A stretch of DNA of 64,000 bases from Micromonospora tulbaghiae (GTDB taxonomy: Bacteria > Actinomycetota > Actinomycetes > Mycobacteriales > Micromonosporaceae). Shown piece by piece: positions 33,941-43,007 of the stretch. Below the pieces are notes generated by a model, which saw nothing but the letters and a program-made list of their open reading frames with translations, did no database searches and was not told the origin of the DNA. The stretch is from the NCBI RefSeq assembly GCF_900091605.1, contig NZ_FMCQ01000005.1, forward strand, positions 400,493-464,492, given 5' to 3'. Numbering within the stretch: position 1 is the first letter of the stretch; each line of letters opens with the position of its first letter. Position numbers and translations under genes: made by a program.

Positions 33941-36496
33941 TCAGGCGCTGCGGGCGTCCCGCTCCCGGGCCTTCAGCGCGCGGACCACGCCGTCGCGGCC
34001 CTCGGCCACCAGCCGGCGCAGCGACGCCGGCCGGCCGTCCTGGGCCAGCCACGCGTCGGTGGCCGCGACGGTGTCCTCCTCGACCAGGTACGCCGGGTAC
34101 GCGAGCTGCACGAACTCCTGCGCCGGCTCGCTGTCGCGCTGCGCCCACACCTGGTCCACCGTGGCGAAGTACCGCTCCCGGTAGGGCGCGGTCAGCTCGA
34201 CCTGCGCCGGGTGGGTGAAGCCCTGCAACAGTGCCCGGTTGCGCCAGTTGGGCAGCGCGTCCGGGCCGGTGAGCAGCGCCCACACCGCGGCCTTGTTCTC
34301 GGCGGTCGGCACCAACGCGTGCGCGTACGCGGCCTCCCGCTCGCCGCTGGCCGTACGGTCGGCGGCCAGCTCCGCGTCCACGTCGGCGGCACCGGCCGCG
34401 CCGTTGGCGACCAGCGACTGGAGCACCGTCCAGCGCAGCTCCGTGTCGACGGTCAGCCCCTCCGGCACGCCGTTGCCGTCCAGCCAGCCGCGCAGCGTGG
34501 CCAGGTCCTCGCCGGAGCGGGCCGACGAGGCGTACGCGCGGGCCCAGGCGAGCTGGAAGCCGCTGCCCGGCTCGGCCGCGGCGAGCGCGGTCCGGGCGGT
34601 ACGGGACAGGTCGGCCCAGCCGGTCGGCGCCCACTCCGGGTCGGCGTAGAACGTGAGCGCGGTGGTGGCCTGCCGAAGCGTGGCCGTGACCAGGTTGATG
34701 TCGGTCTCCGCGGTCAGCCCGGCCAGCACCAGCGCCACGTAGTCGCGGGCCGACAGCTCGGCGTCACGGGTCATGTCCCAGGCGGCGGTCCAGCACAGCG
34801 CCCGGGCCAGCGACGAGTCGAAGCCGGCGATGTGCTGCACCACAGTGGCCATGGACCGCTCGTCCAGCCGCAGCTTGGCGTAGCTGAGGTCCTCGTCGTT
34901 GAGCAGCAGCACGTCGGCGGCGGGCCTGCCGTGCAGCTCGGACAGCTCGGTCAGCTCGCCGGTCACGTCCGTCTCGATCAGCTCGCGGCGCACCAGCCGG
35001 CCGTCGGTCAGGTCGTACAGGCCGACGCCGATGCGGTGGGTACGCAGCGTCGGGTAGCCGGCCGGCGCCTCCTGCCGGACCACCACCCGCTCGTACGTGC
35101 CGTCGGCGCCGATGGTCACCTCGGGGCGCAACGTGTTGACCTGCGCGGTCTCCAGCCACTGGGCGGCGAACTTGCGCAGCTCCCGGCCGGAGGCCGACTC
35201 CAGCTCGGACAGCAGGTCGTCGAAGGTGGCGTTGCCCCAGGCGTGCTTGCCGAAGTAGGCGCGCAGGCCGGCCAGGAACGGCTCCTCGCCCACGTACGCG
35301 ACGAGCTGCTTGAGCACGCTCGCGCCCTTGGCGTACGTGATGCCGTCGAAGTTGACCTCGACGGCCTCCAGGTCCGGCATCTCGCAGTAGACCGGGTGGG
35401 TGGAGGAGAGCTGGTCCTGCCGGTAACCCCAGTTCTTGCGGATCGACAGGAACGTGGTCCAGGCATCGGTGAAGCGGGTGGCGTGCGTGTTGCACCAGTG
35501 GCTGGCCCACTCGGCGAACGACTCGTTGAGCCACAGGTCGTTCCACCAGCGCATGGTGACGAGGTCGCCGAACCACATGTGCGCCAGCTCGTGCAGGATC
35601 GTGTTGGCGCGCTGCTCGTACTCGAAGTCGGTGACCTGCGACCGGAAGATGTAGTGCGACTCGGCGTGCGTGACGCAGCCGAAGTTCTCCATCGCGCCGG
35701 CGTTGAAGTCCGGCACCCAGAGCTGGTCGTACTTGGGCAGCGGGTAGCGCACGCCGAACTTCTCCTGGAAGAAGTCGAAGCCCTGCGTGGTGATCAGGTG
35801 CAGGTCGTCGGCGTCCATGTGCGGGGCCATGCTGGCCCGGCAGAAGTAGCCCATGTCGATGCCGTCGTGGGTGTGGCGCACCTCGTGGTACGGCCCGGCG
35901 CAGAGCGCGGTGATGTAGGTGCTCATCCGCTCCGAGACGGTGAAGTGCACCGTCTTCAGGCCCTCACCGGCGGCCTCCTCGCGCTCCACCGGCATGTTCG
36001 ACACGACCCGCCAGTGGTCCGGCACGGTGGCGTGCCAGGTGTAGACGCTCTTCAGGTCGGGCTGGTCGAAGCAGGCGTAGACCTTCTGCGCGTCGGCGGT
36101 CTCGAACTGGCTGTAGAGGTAGGTCTCGCCGTCCACCGGGTCGACGGTGCGGTGCAGGCCCTGCCCGCTGTTGGAGTAGCCGAAGTCGGCGTCGACCACC
36201 AGCACGTTCTCGGCGGCCAGGCCGCTGAGCGTGAGTCCCTTCTCGGCGGACCAGCCGGACAGGTCCACCGGCTCGCCGTTGAGCGTGGCCGATCGCACCG
36301 ATTCGGCGGCTGTCTCGATGAACGTGGTCGCCCCCGGCTCGGCACAGCGGAACCGGACCTCGGTCACCGAGCGGAACGTGCGACCGGTGGGCTGCACCGC
36401 GGTCGACAGGTCAAGGCTGATGTCGTACCCGGTCACCTCGAGCAGGCGGGCCCGCTCGGTCGCCTCGACCTGGGTCAGGTTGCGCACTCCCGGCAC
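33941..36496 (-). CDS. pepN: Aminopeptidase N (M1 family)
   Basis: An 851-residue zinc metallopeptidase that removes N-terminal amino acids from peptides in the cytoplasm. The GAMENFG exopeptidase motif, the zinc site HELAHMWFGDLV and the third ligand Glu in LWLNESFAEWASHW are all present, followed by a long helical C-terminal domain. GTG 36496 (PGVRNLTQVEATERARLLEV) matches the actinobacterial start; the open frame upstream is not conserved-looking. It is divergent from the Rv2466c-like gene, the same neighbour pair as in Mycobacterium tuberculosis. Confidence 0.95.
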   Translation of the reverse strand: MPGVRNLTQVEATERARLLEVTGYDISLDLSTAVQPTGRTFRSVTEVRFRCAEPGATTFIETAAESVRSATLNGEPVDLSGWSAEKGLTLSGLAAENVLVVDADFGYSNSGQGLHRTVDPVDGETYLYSQFETADAQKVYACFDQPDLKSVYTWHATVPDHWRVVSNMPVEREEAAGEGLKTVHFTVSERMSTYITALCAGPYHEVRHTHDGIDMGYFCRASMAPHMDADDLHLITTQGFDFFQEKFGVRYPLPKYDQLWVPDFNAGAMENFGCVTHAESHYIFRSQVTDFEYEQRANTILHELAHMWFGDLVTMRWWNDLWLNESFAEWASHWCNTHATRFTDAWTTFLSIRKNWGYRQDQLSSTHPVYCEMPDLEAVEVNFDGITYAKGASVLKQLVAYVGEEPFLAGLRAYFGKHAWGNATFDDLLSELESASGRELRKFAAQWLETAQVNTLRPEVTIGADGTYERVVVRQEAPAGYPTLRTHRIGVGLYDLTDGRLVRRELIETDVTGELTELSELHGRPAADVLLLNDEDLSYAKLRLDERSMATVVQHIAGFDSSLARALCWTAAWDMTRDAELSARDYVALVLAGLTAETDINLVTATLRQATTALTFYADPEWAPTGWADLSRTARTALAAAEPGSGFQLAWARAYASSARSGEDLATLRGWLDGNGVPEGLTVDTELRWTVLQSLVANGAAGAADVDAELAADRTASGEREAAYAHALVPTAENKAAVWALLTGPDALPNWRNRALLQGFTHPAQVELTAPYRERYFATVDQVWAQRDSEPAQEFVQLAYPAYLVEEDTVAATDAWLAQDGRPASLRRLVAEGRDGVVRALKARERDARSA

Positions 36497-36713
36497 TGTT
36501 CGTCTCCATCCCACTCGTCTCGCCGCGCCCCGCGGCGCCGGTCTTGCCCGGCCGCTCGTGACGGCCCGTCGAGAACCGAGTCTTCCATGCACGGACCGCT
36601 CTCGGTGGTCGAGGTCACGCTCTCATTCCGGTACCGGGCGACGGGGTACGGGGTGAGGATCGAGGTGACCGCGCCGGGTCCCCGGCGCGACGATGTCGTG
36701 AAGGGAAAACACC

Positions 36714-37337
36714 GTGACCGAACGTGTCACCGCGGACATGTGGTTCGACCCGCTGTGCCCGTGGGCGTGGATCACCTCCCGTTGGCTGCTGGAGGTCGAG
36801 CAGGTCCGGGACGTGGACATCCGGTTCCACGTGATGAGCCTGTCCGTGCTGAACGACGGCCGGGAGGTGTCGGAGGAGTACCGGGACCTGATGCGCGACG
36901 GCTGGGGCCCGGTGCGGGTGTGCATCGCCGTCGAGCAGGCGCACGGCGCCGAGGCGCTGGCGAAGCTCTACACCGCGATGGGCACCCGGATCCACCTCGG
37001 CAAGGAGGGCCTGGGCCGGGACATGCTGGTGGGCGCGCTCACCGAGGTGGGCCTGGACCCGGCGCTCGCCGACGCGGCCGAGTCCACCCAGTACGACGAG
37101 GCGCTGCGGGCCAGCCACGAGGCGGGCATGCGGCCGGTCGGCACCGACGTGGGCACCCCGGTGATCCACGCCCCGGGTCCGGACGGCGGTCAGGTCGCCT
37201 TCTTCGGCCCGGTGATCACCCCGGCGCCGAAGGGCGAGGCGGCCGGCCGCCTCTGGGACGGCGTGCTGCTCGTCGCCGGCACCCCCGGCTTCTACGAGCT
37301 GAAGCGCACCCGGGAGCAGGGTCCGATCTTCAACTGA
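36714..37337 (+). CDS. DsbA-fold mycothiol-dependent reductase (Rv2466c-like)
   Basis: A 207-residue thioredoxin-fold protein with active site DPLCPWAWITSRWLLEVE, the CPWA motif of the mycobacterial Rv2466c oxidoreductase, and cis-proline region VGTPVIHAPG. The mycobacterial enzyme is reduced through mycothiol and activates nitro-compounds; a mycothiol-linked role is inferred here from family and actinobacterial origin. GTG 36714 has GAAGGGA upstream. It is next to pepN and close to rpiB, as in M. tuberculosis. Confidence 0.88.
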   Translation: MTERVTADMWFDPLCPWAWITSRWLLEVEQVRDVDIRFHVMSLSVLNDGREVSEEYRDLMRDGWGPVRVCIAVEQAHGAEALAKLYTAMGTRIHLGKEGLGRDMLVGALTEVGLDPALADAAESTQYDEALRASHEAGMRPVGTDVGTPVIHAPGPDGGQVAFFGPVITPAPKGEAAGRLWDGVLLVAGTPGFYELKRTREQGPIFN

Positions 37338-37359
37338 GCGCGGGGCGCGACGCGCCCGG

Positions 37360-37394
37360 GCCCCGCACCGCCCGTCACCGGGCCGGTGCGGGGC
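37360..37394 (+). terminator. Terminator after the Rv2466c-like gene
   Basis: Perfect 11-bp stem (37360-37370 with 37384-37394), 13-base loop, followed by TCGTTT, 23 bases beyond the stop. Confidence 0.82.
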
Positions 37395-37462
37395 TCGTTT
37401 CACCGGGTGTCCCAGCCGACGGCCCGCGGGGCCGCAGCACGGCAGCTCCTGGAGGCGTTCCC

Positions 37463-37792
37463 ATGGCCAAGCACCGCCGCATGTCCGACGACGCGCCGCA
37501 GCAGGCGACCGAGGACTCCGGTGCGACGTACTGGTCGGTGACCGAGAGCGACTGGCCGGCCGGTCCGGCCGAGGTGGCCGATCTGCTGGCCCCGCCGATC
37601 GTGGTCGGCGTGGCCCGGGTGGTGGCCACCTCGCGGATGACACCGCCGGGCGAGACCGTCCGGCCCGGCCGCGCGCCGTCGCGGTCCGGCGCCGCCGCCG
37701 GTGCGACGACGGTACGCCTCAACGCCGGCTCCCGCCCCGCCCCGCCGGTGCGCCGCCCCGCCGCGGGCCGGCACCGCAACTCCACCGCCTGA
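37463..37792 (+). CDS. Small basic hypothetical protein
   Basis: A 109-residue hydrophilic protein with no recognised domain. It opens AKHRRMSDDAPQQATEDSGA, has a short ordered-looking core (YWSVTESDWPAGPAEVADLL, PPIVVGVARVVATSRM) and ends in an Arg/Ala/Pro-rich tail. ATG 37463 is well supported by GGAGG seven bases upstream. It stands between two transcription units with its own terminator upstream. Confidence 0.6.
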   Translation: MAKHRRMSDDAPQQATEDSGATYWSVTESDWPAGPAEVADLLAPPIVVGVARVVATSRMTPPGETVRPGRAPSRSGAAAGATTVRLNAGSRPAPPVRRPAAGRHRNSTA

Positions 37793-37879
37793 GCCGTCCG
37801 GGGCCCGTCGCTATCACCTGGTGGTAAGCGGGTGAGTCCGGCGGCGGCGCCGATCGGGGCCCGGGTAGCGTCAGCGGAC

Positions 37880-39079
37880 ATGACGGTCGTGCATCCGATC
37901 ACCCGGGCCTGGATCACCACTGGCGGCACCGGCGCGCAGAACTACGACGAGTTCGCCGACGACGCGGAGATCACCTCCATCGTCGAGGCGAATCCGCACA
38001 GCGCCCTGGGCATCGAGATGCCCCACCGGGCGCCCGGCAGCCTCGGGAAGTCCTTCCTCGACGCATTGCCCGACGCGGTGGCGCGCCTGACCGAGGCGAA
38101 GGCGGACGGCAGCTACACGCCGGCCGAGCAGGTGGTGGTGCTCTACCGGATCAGCGCGCCGGGCGAGGAGAGCGCGTACGGGCTGTGGGCCATGGTCGAC
38201 ACCGACCAGATCTCCACCCGCGCCGACGAGCCGGGCCTGGTGATCCGCAACGAGGACGTGTTCATCGCCAAGGTGCGTGAGCGCGTCGCCCTGGCCGAGG
38301 CGCTCGGTCACCTGCTCTCGCCCGTACTCCTGCTCCAGACCGGCAAGGGCGACGAGCTGCACGCCGCGCTCGCGGCGGCGACCGACGCGGCCGGCGCGCC
38401 CGCCGCGACGGACGTCGACCAGTCCGGCCGTACGCACGCGATCTGGCTGCTCGGGCCGGGCCCGGCGCAGGACGAGCTGACCGCGCTGGCCGGCGGCGGG
38501 GAGCTGGTGGTCGCGGACGGCAACCACCGCAGCCTGGCCGCGCAGACCGGCGGTTTCCCGCGCTTCCTCTCGGTGATCACCACGCCCGCGTCGGTCGCCA
38601 TCCAGCCCTACAACCGGCTGGTCAGCGAGCTGACCACCACGCCGGACGAGCTGCTCGACCGGCTGCGCGCGGCGGGCGCGGAGGTCACCCCGGTGGACGG
38701 GCCGGTCGACGTCCCGGCGACCGGCGGCGTCGTGCACCTCCACCTCGGCGGCCGGGGGTACGCGGTGACGCTGCCGCACGTCGGCGCCGGCCGGCTGGAG
38801 AACCTCGACCACGCGCTCGTCGAGCGCCTGTTGCTGCGCGACGCGCTGGGCCTCGACCCGGGCGACAAGCGGATCACGTACGTGGGCGGCGACTACCCGG
38901 CGAGCTGGCTCGTCGGTGAGGTCGACGCCGGCCGGGCCGAGCTGGCGGTCCTCGTCGCGCCGGTGACGGTCGACGACTTCGTCGCGGTGAACCTGGCCCG
39001 GGAGAAGATGCCGCGCAAGAGCACCTGGTTCACCCCGAAGGCGCGGGCCGGCCTGGTCGTGGCCGAGCTGCCGCACTGA
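37880..39079 (+). CDS. DUF1015 family protein
   Basis: A 399-residue cytoplasmic protein. The DUF1015 pattern is visible: a beta-rich N-terminus, GLVIRNEDVFIAKVRERVAL, SPVLLLQTGKGDELHAALAA, THAIWLLGPGPAQDELTALA, then the signature VVADGNHRSLAAQTGGFPRF (usually ADGHHRY). Function of the family is unproven, though links to serine/amino acid metabolism have been proposed. ATG 37880 gives the natural length. It reads toward rpiB, 72 bases away. Confidence 0.72.
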   Translation: MTVVHPITRAWITTGGTGAQNYDEFADDAEITSIVEANPHSALGIEMPHRAPGSLGKSFLDALPDAVARLTEAKADGSYTPAEQVVVLYRISAPGEESAYGLWAMVDTDQISTRADEPGLVIRNEDVFIAKVRERVALAEALGHLLSPVLLLQTGKGDELHAALAAATDAAGAPAATDVDQSGRTHAIWLLGPGPAQDELTALAGGGELVVADGNHRSLAAQTGGFPRFLSVITTPASVAIQPYNRLVSELTTTPDELLDRLRAAGAEVTPVDGPVDVPATGGVVHLHLGGRGYAVTLPHVGAGRLENLDHALVERLLLRDALGLDPGDKRITYVGGDYPASWLVGEVDAGRAELAVLVAPVTVDDFVAVNLAREKMPRKSTWFTPKARAGLVVAELPH

Positions 39080-39151
39080 CCGTGTGACGAATCCGCCTCC
39101 GGGTCGCCGCCCGCGCGCCGGCCCGGAGGCGGGCCTGTCAGACTGCGCGGT

Positions 39152-39622
39152 ATGCGCGTCTACCTGGGATCCGACCACGCCGGTTTCGAGTTGAAGGTGC
39201 ACCTCGCCAACCACCTGGCCAAGCAGGGCTACGAGGTGGTCGACGTGGGACCGCACGTCTTCGACCCGGACGACGACTACCCGGCGTTCTGCCTGCACAC
39301 CGGTGACCGGGTGGTCGGTGACCCGGGCAGCCTCGGCGTGGTGATCGGCGGCTCCGGCAACGGCGAGCAGATCGCCTCGAACAAGGTCGCGGGCGTCCGG
39401 GCGGCGCTCGCCTGGAACGTCGACACCGCCCAGCTCGCGCGCGAGCACAACGACGCCAACGTCATCGCGATCGGCGCCCGGCAGCACACGCTGGACGATG
39501 CCACCGCGCTCGTCGAGGCGTTCCTGACCACGCCGTTCTCCGGCAACCCCCGGCACAGCCGGCGCATCGAGCAGGTGGCCGCCTACGAGCAGAGCCGCCG
39601 CCTGCCCGAGCTGCCCGCCTGA
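39152..39622 (+). CDS. rpiB: Ribose-5-phosphate isomerase B
   Basis: A 156-residue RpiB that interconverts ribose-5-phosphate and ribulose-5-phosphate in the pentose phosphate pathway. It has the substrate site SDHAGFELKVHL, GSGNGEQIASNKVAGVRAAL and the DANVIAIGAR block. The GSGNGEQ sequence, without the catalytic Cys of E. coli RpiB, matches the actinobacterial type that uses a glutamate as base. The gene is near pepN and tig, as in mycobacteria. Confidence 0.95.
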   Translation: MRVYLGSDHAGFELKVHLANHLAKQGYEVVDVGPHVFDPDDDYPAFCLHTGDRVVGDPGSLGVVIGGSGNGEQIASNKVAGVRAALAWNVDTAQLAREHNDANVIAIGARQHTLDDATALVEAFLTTPFSGNPRHSRRIEQVAAYEQSRRLPELPA

Positions 39623-39638
39623 GCGGACACGTCGGGGC

Positions 39639-40025
39639 TCACCGCCCGTTGCGGGGCAGCTCCTCGCGCGGCACCCAGTTGCGGCGGATGAGCACCACCC
39701 GCTGTTCGGCCTCGGCCAGGTCGTCCTCGGTGGGGCGGGCCGCGTCGCGTGCCCGCAGCGCGGCCGTCACGCTCACCTGCGACGAGCCGGAGCCGACCAG
39801 CCCGCGCAGCCCGCGCTCGCCCTCCTCGGCGGGCGCGGCGGCGCGGCGTGCCCGGGGCTCCGGCTCGCCCGGCCGGCCACCGCGCGTGGGCCGGGGCGTC
39901 ACGTCGTCGTGTACGGGTGCGGTGCTGGCGGTGGTCCCGCCGGCGCCGCTGCTGTCGGCGTCGGCCGGGGTGCCGGCCTCGCCGTGATGCCGCAGCCGTC
40001 GTCGCCGTCGCTCCGCCTCACCCAT
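39639..40025 (-). CDS. Hypothetical charged protein
   Basis: A 128-residue very polar protein. The N-terminal half is low complexity (GEAERRRRRLRHHGEAGTPA, then Gly/Thr/Ala and Pro/Arg-rich), and only the C-terminal part looks ordered: SQVSVTAALRARDAARPTED, DLAEAEQRVVLIRRNWVPRE. Such proteins are widespread but uncharacterised in Micromonosporaceae-like genomes. ATG 40025 is chosen because sequence upstream is compositionally different. It converges on rpiB, 16 bases apart. Confidence 0.62.
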   Translation of the reverse strand: MGEAERRRRRLRHHGEAGTPADADSSGAGGTTASTAPVHDDVTPRPTRGGRPGEPEPRARRAAAPAEEGERGLRGLVGSGSSQVSVTAALRARDAARPTEDDLAEAEQRVVLIRRNWVPREELPRNGR

Positions 40026-40089
40026 CCCCCGACCGTACCGCCCCCGACCCACCCGCGCTCCCGTGCGCGCACCCCCGCTCCCTCGCGCG

Positions 40090-40146
40090 CGATCATGAAG
40101 TTGGCCGGGACAAACCGGACTGTTCATGCCGCCAACTTCATGATCG
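40090..40146. repeat. GATC-type intergenic inverted repeat, copy C
   Basis: Perfect 16-base arms (CGATCATGAAGTTGGC at 40090-40105, complement at 40131-40146) with a 25-base spacer, lying between two minus-strand genes upstream of the 39639-40025 gene. It shares the outer arm pattern GATC-W-W-G-V-A-S-T-T with copies at 595 and 6377. Confidence 0.82.
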
Positions 40147-40162
40147 GCGGAGTTGGGGGCGG

Positions 40163-41383
40163 TCAGAAGACCTCCATGGGGGAGGGGGTGCGGTGCCAGG
40201 TGAAGGCGGGCGTCAGCGCGGTCAGCGTGTTCGGGATCAGCTCCCGGACGCGGCCGGCGGCGGCCAGCGCGTACGGGTTCGCGCCGCCGAGGTACAGCTC
40301 GCCGAGCGCGCGTACGTCACATGCCAGCCCGGCCGGGGCGGTGGTGGGCGTGCACTGCGCGCCGTCGCGTCCGCCGACCAGCCGCCAGCGGCCGGTGTTC
40401 TCCTTCAGCAGCTCGTCGGTGACCTCGATCACCACGTCGACGTCGGTGGCGTAGCGCCGGGCGGAGAGCGCGGCCGGCACGTCCACCACCCGTACCCAGA
40501 GCGCGTCGGCGAGCTGCGGGGAGAGCTGGCGGGGCTCGTCCACCAGCCGCAGCAGCGGCTCGTCCAGGGCCGCGATCGGGAACGACAGCCGGCGGGTCAG
40601 GTCGACCGAGAGCAGCAACCGCCAGAGCGCCGTGTACGCCTCCGGCGTCGCCGCCACCACCTCGCCGACCTGCACCTCGGCCTGCGGCCCGGTGGCCGAC
40701 GAGCAGTCCTTCGTCCGGTAGAGCGCGTACCCGTCGAGGCCGTCGGCGCCCTCGTGCAACAGCACCCGGCGCTCGGTGGCGCCGCCCCGGTGAGCCTTGA
40801 GGTCCGCCAGCACGTACGACCACCAGCGCTCGTCGCGCCGCGACCAGCCGGGACGCTCGGCGCGGACCCGCTCGTACAGCCGGGCCAGCTCGCCCCGGTG
40901 CGCGTCCGGACGGTCCAGTCGCAGCCTGCCCTCGGCGGGCGCCGGGGCGGGCAGCCTCAGGCCGGTGGTGTCCACCGACAGCACGTAGCGCGGGGCGGCC
41001 GACCCGTAGCCGAAGCGGGGGTAGATGCGTCCCTCGCTGGCCCAGAGCACCGCGATCGGCTCCCGGCCGGCGTCGCGGATGTCCCGAAGCTGGCGCCGCA
41101 TCAGCCGGGTGAGCAGGCCGCGCCGTCGGTGCGTCGGCGCGACCGCGACCATCGTCACGTGCGCTGCGGGCACGTCCGCGCCCGGCACCGCGAGGTCGCG
41201 GCTGAACGCTGCGGCGTTCGCCACCGGGGCTCCGCCGTCGCGGACCAGCAGCGACCGGTCCGGTTCGAAGATCGGCCGTTCCAGCGCCTGCACCTCGGGG
41301 TCGAGGTCGCCGTGGAAGGCCAGCGCCAGCAGCGCCGCGATGTCGTCGAAGTCCTCGGCCCGGGAAACCACCACGTCAGTCAC
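40163..41383 (-). CDS. Eis-like GNAT N-acetyltransferase
   Basis: A 406-residue protein of the enhanced intracellular survival (Eis) family, two GNAT lobes plus a C-terminal sterol-carrier-like domain. The acetyl-CoA motif is HVTMVAVAPTHRRRGLLTRL (residues about 80-100), with GYGSAAPRYVLSVDT and WWSYVLADLKAHRGG following. Mycobacterial Eis acetylates aminoglycosides and histone-like targets; the natural substrate here is unknown, though aminoglycoside modification is plausible in a producer genus. GTG 41383 gives the usual length. Confidence 0.85.
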   Translation of the reverse strand: MTDVVVSRAEDFDDIAALLALAFHGDLDPEVQALERPIFEPDRSLLVRDGGAPVANAAAFSRDLAVPGADVPAAHVTMVAVAPTHRRRGLLTRLMRRQLRDIRDAGREPIAVLWASEGRIYPRFGYGSAAPRYVLSVDTTGLRLPAPAPAEGRLRLDRPDAHRGELARLYERVRAERPGWSRRDERWWSYVLADLKAHRGGATERRVLLHEGADGLDGYALYRTKDCSSATGPQAEVQVGEVVAATPEAYTALWRLLLSVDLTRRLSFPIAALDEPLLRLVDEPRQLSPQLADALWVRVVDVPAALSARRYATDVDVVIEVTDELLKENTGRWRLVGGRDGAQCTPTTAPAGLACDVRALGELYLGGANPYALAAAGRVRELIPNTLTALTPAFTWHRTPSPMEVF

Positions 41384-41482
41384 GGCACGTGTGTATCGCA
41401 CCGCGACGGGGGTCGGCACCCTATTTGCGGGCTGGCTACCCTCGGAACGGAGACCGGTATCGGTCGAGGGGGAGGACGGAAG

Positions 41483-42022
41483 ATGGCGGACCAGACACAG
41501 CCGTGGGCCGAGCGCACCGTGGAGGTGCCGCCCCAGCCGGGGGTGGTGCCCCCGCAGCGGGACGCGTTCCAGCGCGGGGTGGCGGCGGTCGGTCAGCCGC
41601 GCCCGTCGCGTACGCCGCGCACCGAGCAGTTCCCCACCGTGGAGCACGGCGACTGGGCGGCGGAGCCGGCGCCGCGCCGGCCGATGAGCTGGCACCTGGC
41701 CCAGGCGCGCAAGGGCGGGGAGCTGAGCGCCGCCGGCGCGCTGTTCACGTTCGTGTGCTGGGGCATCTGGGCGATCTCCGGCCGGGGCAACCTGGTCGCC
41801 CCGCTGCTGACGTTCGTGCTCAGCCTGCTCACCGCGGTCGGTCTGTTCGCGCTGGCCCGGCTGCTCGGCCGGCTGATTCTGGAGCGGCAGTTCGGCCGGG
41901 TGCGCCGCAGTGCCAGAGGTGCCCACCTGGTGACCGCGTTGTTCCTGGTCGGCGTCGGTGTGGCGTATCTCCAGCAGACCGAGTGGGTGGTCTCCGCCTG
42001 GAACTGGGTGACCGGCAACTGA
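41483..42022 (+). CDS. Hypothetical membrane protein with three spans
   Basis: A 179-residue protein: a ~70-residue hydrophilic, proline-rich cytoplasmic region, then hydrophobic helices (AGALFTFVCWGIWAI; LLTFVLSLLTAVGLFALARL; LVTALFLVGVGVAYL). ATG 41483 has GGAGGACGGAAG upstream. No family recognised. It is divergent from the Eis-like gene and ends at a bidirectional terminator shared with the lipoprotein gene. Confidence 0.72.
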   Translation: MADQTQPWAERTVEVPPQPGVVPPQRDAFQRGVAAVGQPRPSRTPRTEQFPTVEHGDWAAEPAPRRPMSWHLAQARKGGELSAAGALFTFVCWGIWAISGRGNLVAPLLTFVLSLLTAVGLFALARLLGRLILERQFGRVRRSARGAHLVTALFLVGVGVAYLQQTEWVVSAWNWVTGN

Positions 42023-42030
42023 GCCGATCG

Positions 42031-42062
42031 GTCGTCCGTCCGGTACGCGCCGGACGGACGAC
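42031..42062. terminator. Bidirectional terminator between convergent genes
   Basis: Perfect 13-bp stem (42031-42043 with 42050-42062) and six-base loop, nine bases after the membrane protein stop and thirteen before the lipoprotein stop. Confidence 0.8.
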
Positions 42063-42075
42063 CCGGGGCGTCGGG

Positions 42076-42555
42076 TCAGAAGGTGGTCGGTGCGCCGGCC
42101 GTCTTGCAGGCGGCGTTGATGTCCTTGCTGGCCTTCTCCATGGCGGGATTGTCGGCGGCGGTGCCCGGGTCGGCGGCCGAGCCCGCCTTGCCGGCCTCCG
42201 CGCCGAACTCCTTGAGGGCGGTGGCCGCCTTGCCGTCGCCGGCGGTCCCGGCGAGCTCGGTCACCCGGTCGCCGAGCTCGGTCAGGATCGCGCCGGTCTG
42301 CTTCGTCAGGTCGCCGCCCCCCTGCACCACGGCCATGAGCTTCGCCCGCATGTCCTTGTTGATCTTTTCTGCGGCGGTGCACAGCTCCTTGTCGCTCACG
42401 GCGGCCGCCGACGGAGAGGGAGCCGCCGTGGAGGGGACTGCGGAGGCCGAGGTGGCCGCCGGCCCGGCCGTGGTCGAGGGCTTCTCGTCGCCGCACGCGG
42501 CGAGGCTCAGCACGGCACAGGTCAGGAGGATCGGGATGATCCGGTTCGTTTTCAC
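42076..42555 (-). CDS. Small lipoprotein
   Basis: A 159-residue precursor with a type II signal: MKTNRIIPILLTCAVLSLAAC, lipobox LAAC at residues 18-21. A Thr/Ser/Ala-rich linker follows, then an alpha-helical domain rich in Lys, Ala and Gly with two further Cys (DKELCTAAEKINKDMRAKL, and a final Cys). The mature protein would be anchored on the outer face of the membrane. Function unknown. GTG 42555 puts the signal peptide exactly at the N-terminus. Confidence 0.8.
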   Translation of the reverse strand: MKTNRIIPILLTCAVLSLAACGDEKPSTTAGPAATSASAVPSTAAPSPSAAAVSDKELCTAAEKINKDMRAKLMAVVQGGGDLTKQTGAILTELGDRVTELAGTAGDGKAATALKEFGAEAGKAGSAADPGTAADNPAMEKASKDINAACKTAGAPTTF

Positions 42556-42620
42556 GTCTGGGCACGCTAGTCGATGCCCGTCATTGATCAAACTCGGTTT
42601 GCCGGGGCGGTCCGCGGGAC

Positions 42621-42656
42621 GCACGGGCGGGCGGCATGCGTGCCGCCCGCCCGTGC
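42621..42656 (-). terminator. Hairpin after the 83-residue protein gene
   Basis: Perfect 16-bp stem (42621-42636 with 42641-42656) and TGCG loop, in the 200-base gap between two minus-strand genes. No T-run; probably a GC-type terminator for the gene ending at 42756. Confidence 0.7.
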
Positions 42657-42755
42657 CCGGCCGCGGTACGCCGCGACACCGGTCGTCGCTCCACCAGGAC
42701 CGTGCTGCCTTACCCCGCCCCACGGGCTTCATCCGTCGCCCGTTGGGCTGAGCGC

Positions 42756-43007
42756 TCAGCCCTGCTCGTCGGCCTTCGGCGACGCGACCCGGGCCGCCGG
42801 GTCCTCGACGCCCGGCTCGCCGCCACCGGGCGCCACCATGCCGTCGTAGTTGTAGACCACGGCGTCGTCGCCGTGCTGCTTGGTGGTCCGGATGTAGCGG
42901 TGGATCATCCCGTCGATCTCGATCTCCACCAGGGCCTTGCCGTCCGCGTCCTGGCTGCTGCCGTCGCGGGGACCGCCCACCAGGTACGCCTTCGTGTTCG
43001 TCTCCAT
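42756..43007 (-). CDS. Small hypothetical protein
   Basis: An 83-residue soluble protein: METNTKAYLVGGPRDGSSQD, then ALVEIEIDGMIHRYIRTTKQ and VVYNYDGMVA, with a Pro/Glu/Ala tail. It has good coding composition and a natural start at ATG 43007. The pattern (G-G-P-R-D-G, then a strand ending H-R-Y) recalls short actinobacterial and phage conserved proteins, but I assign no function. It is divergent from the PrpE-like gene. Confidence 0.65.
   Translation of the reverse strand: METNTKAYLVGGPRDGSSQDADGKALVEIEIDGMIHRYIRTTKQHGDDAVVYNYDGMVAPGGGEPGVEDPAARVASPKADEQG

Noticed and set aside
33932..36700. Very long open frame on the plus strand opposite pepN
   Set aside because: Low-complexity Arg/Gly/Val translation without motifs; it exists because high-GC antisense frames lack stops.
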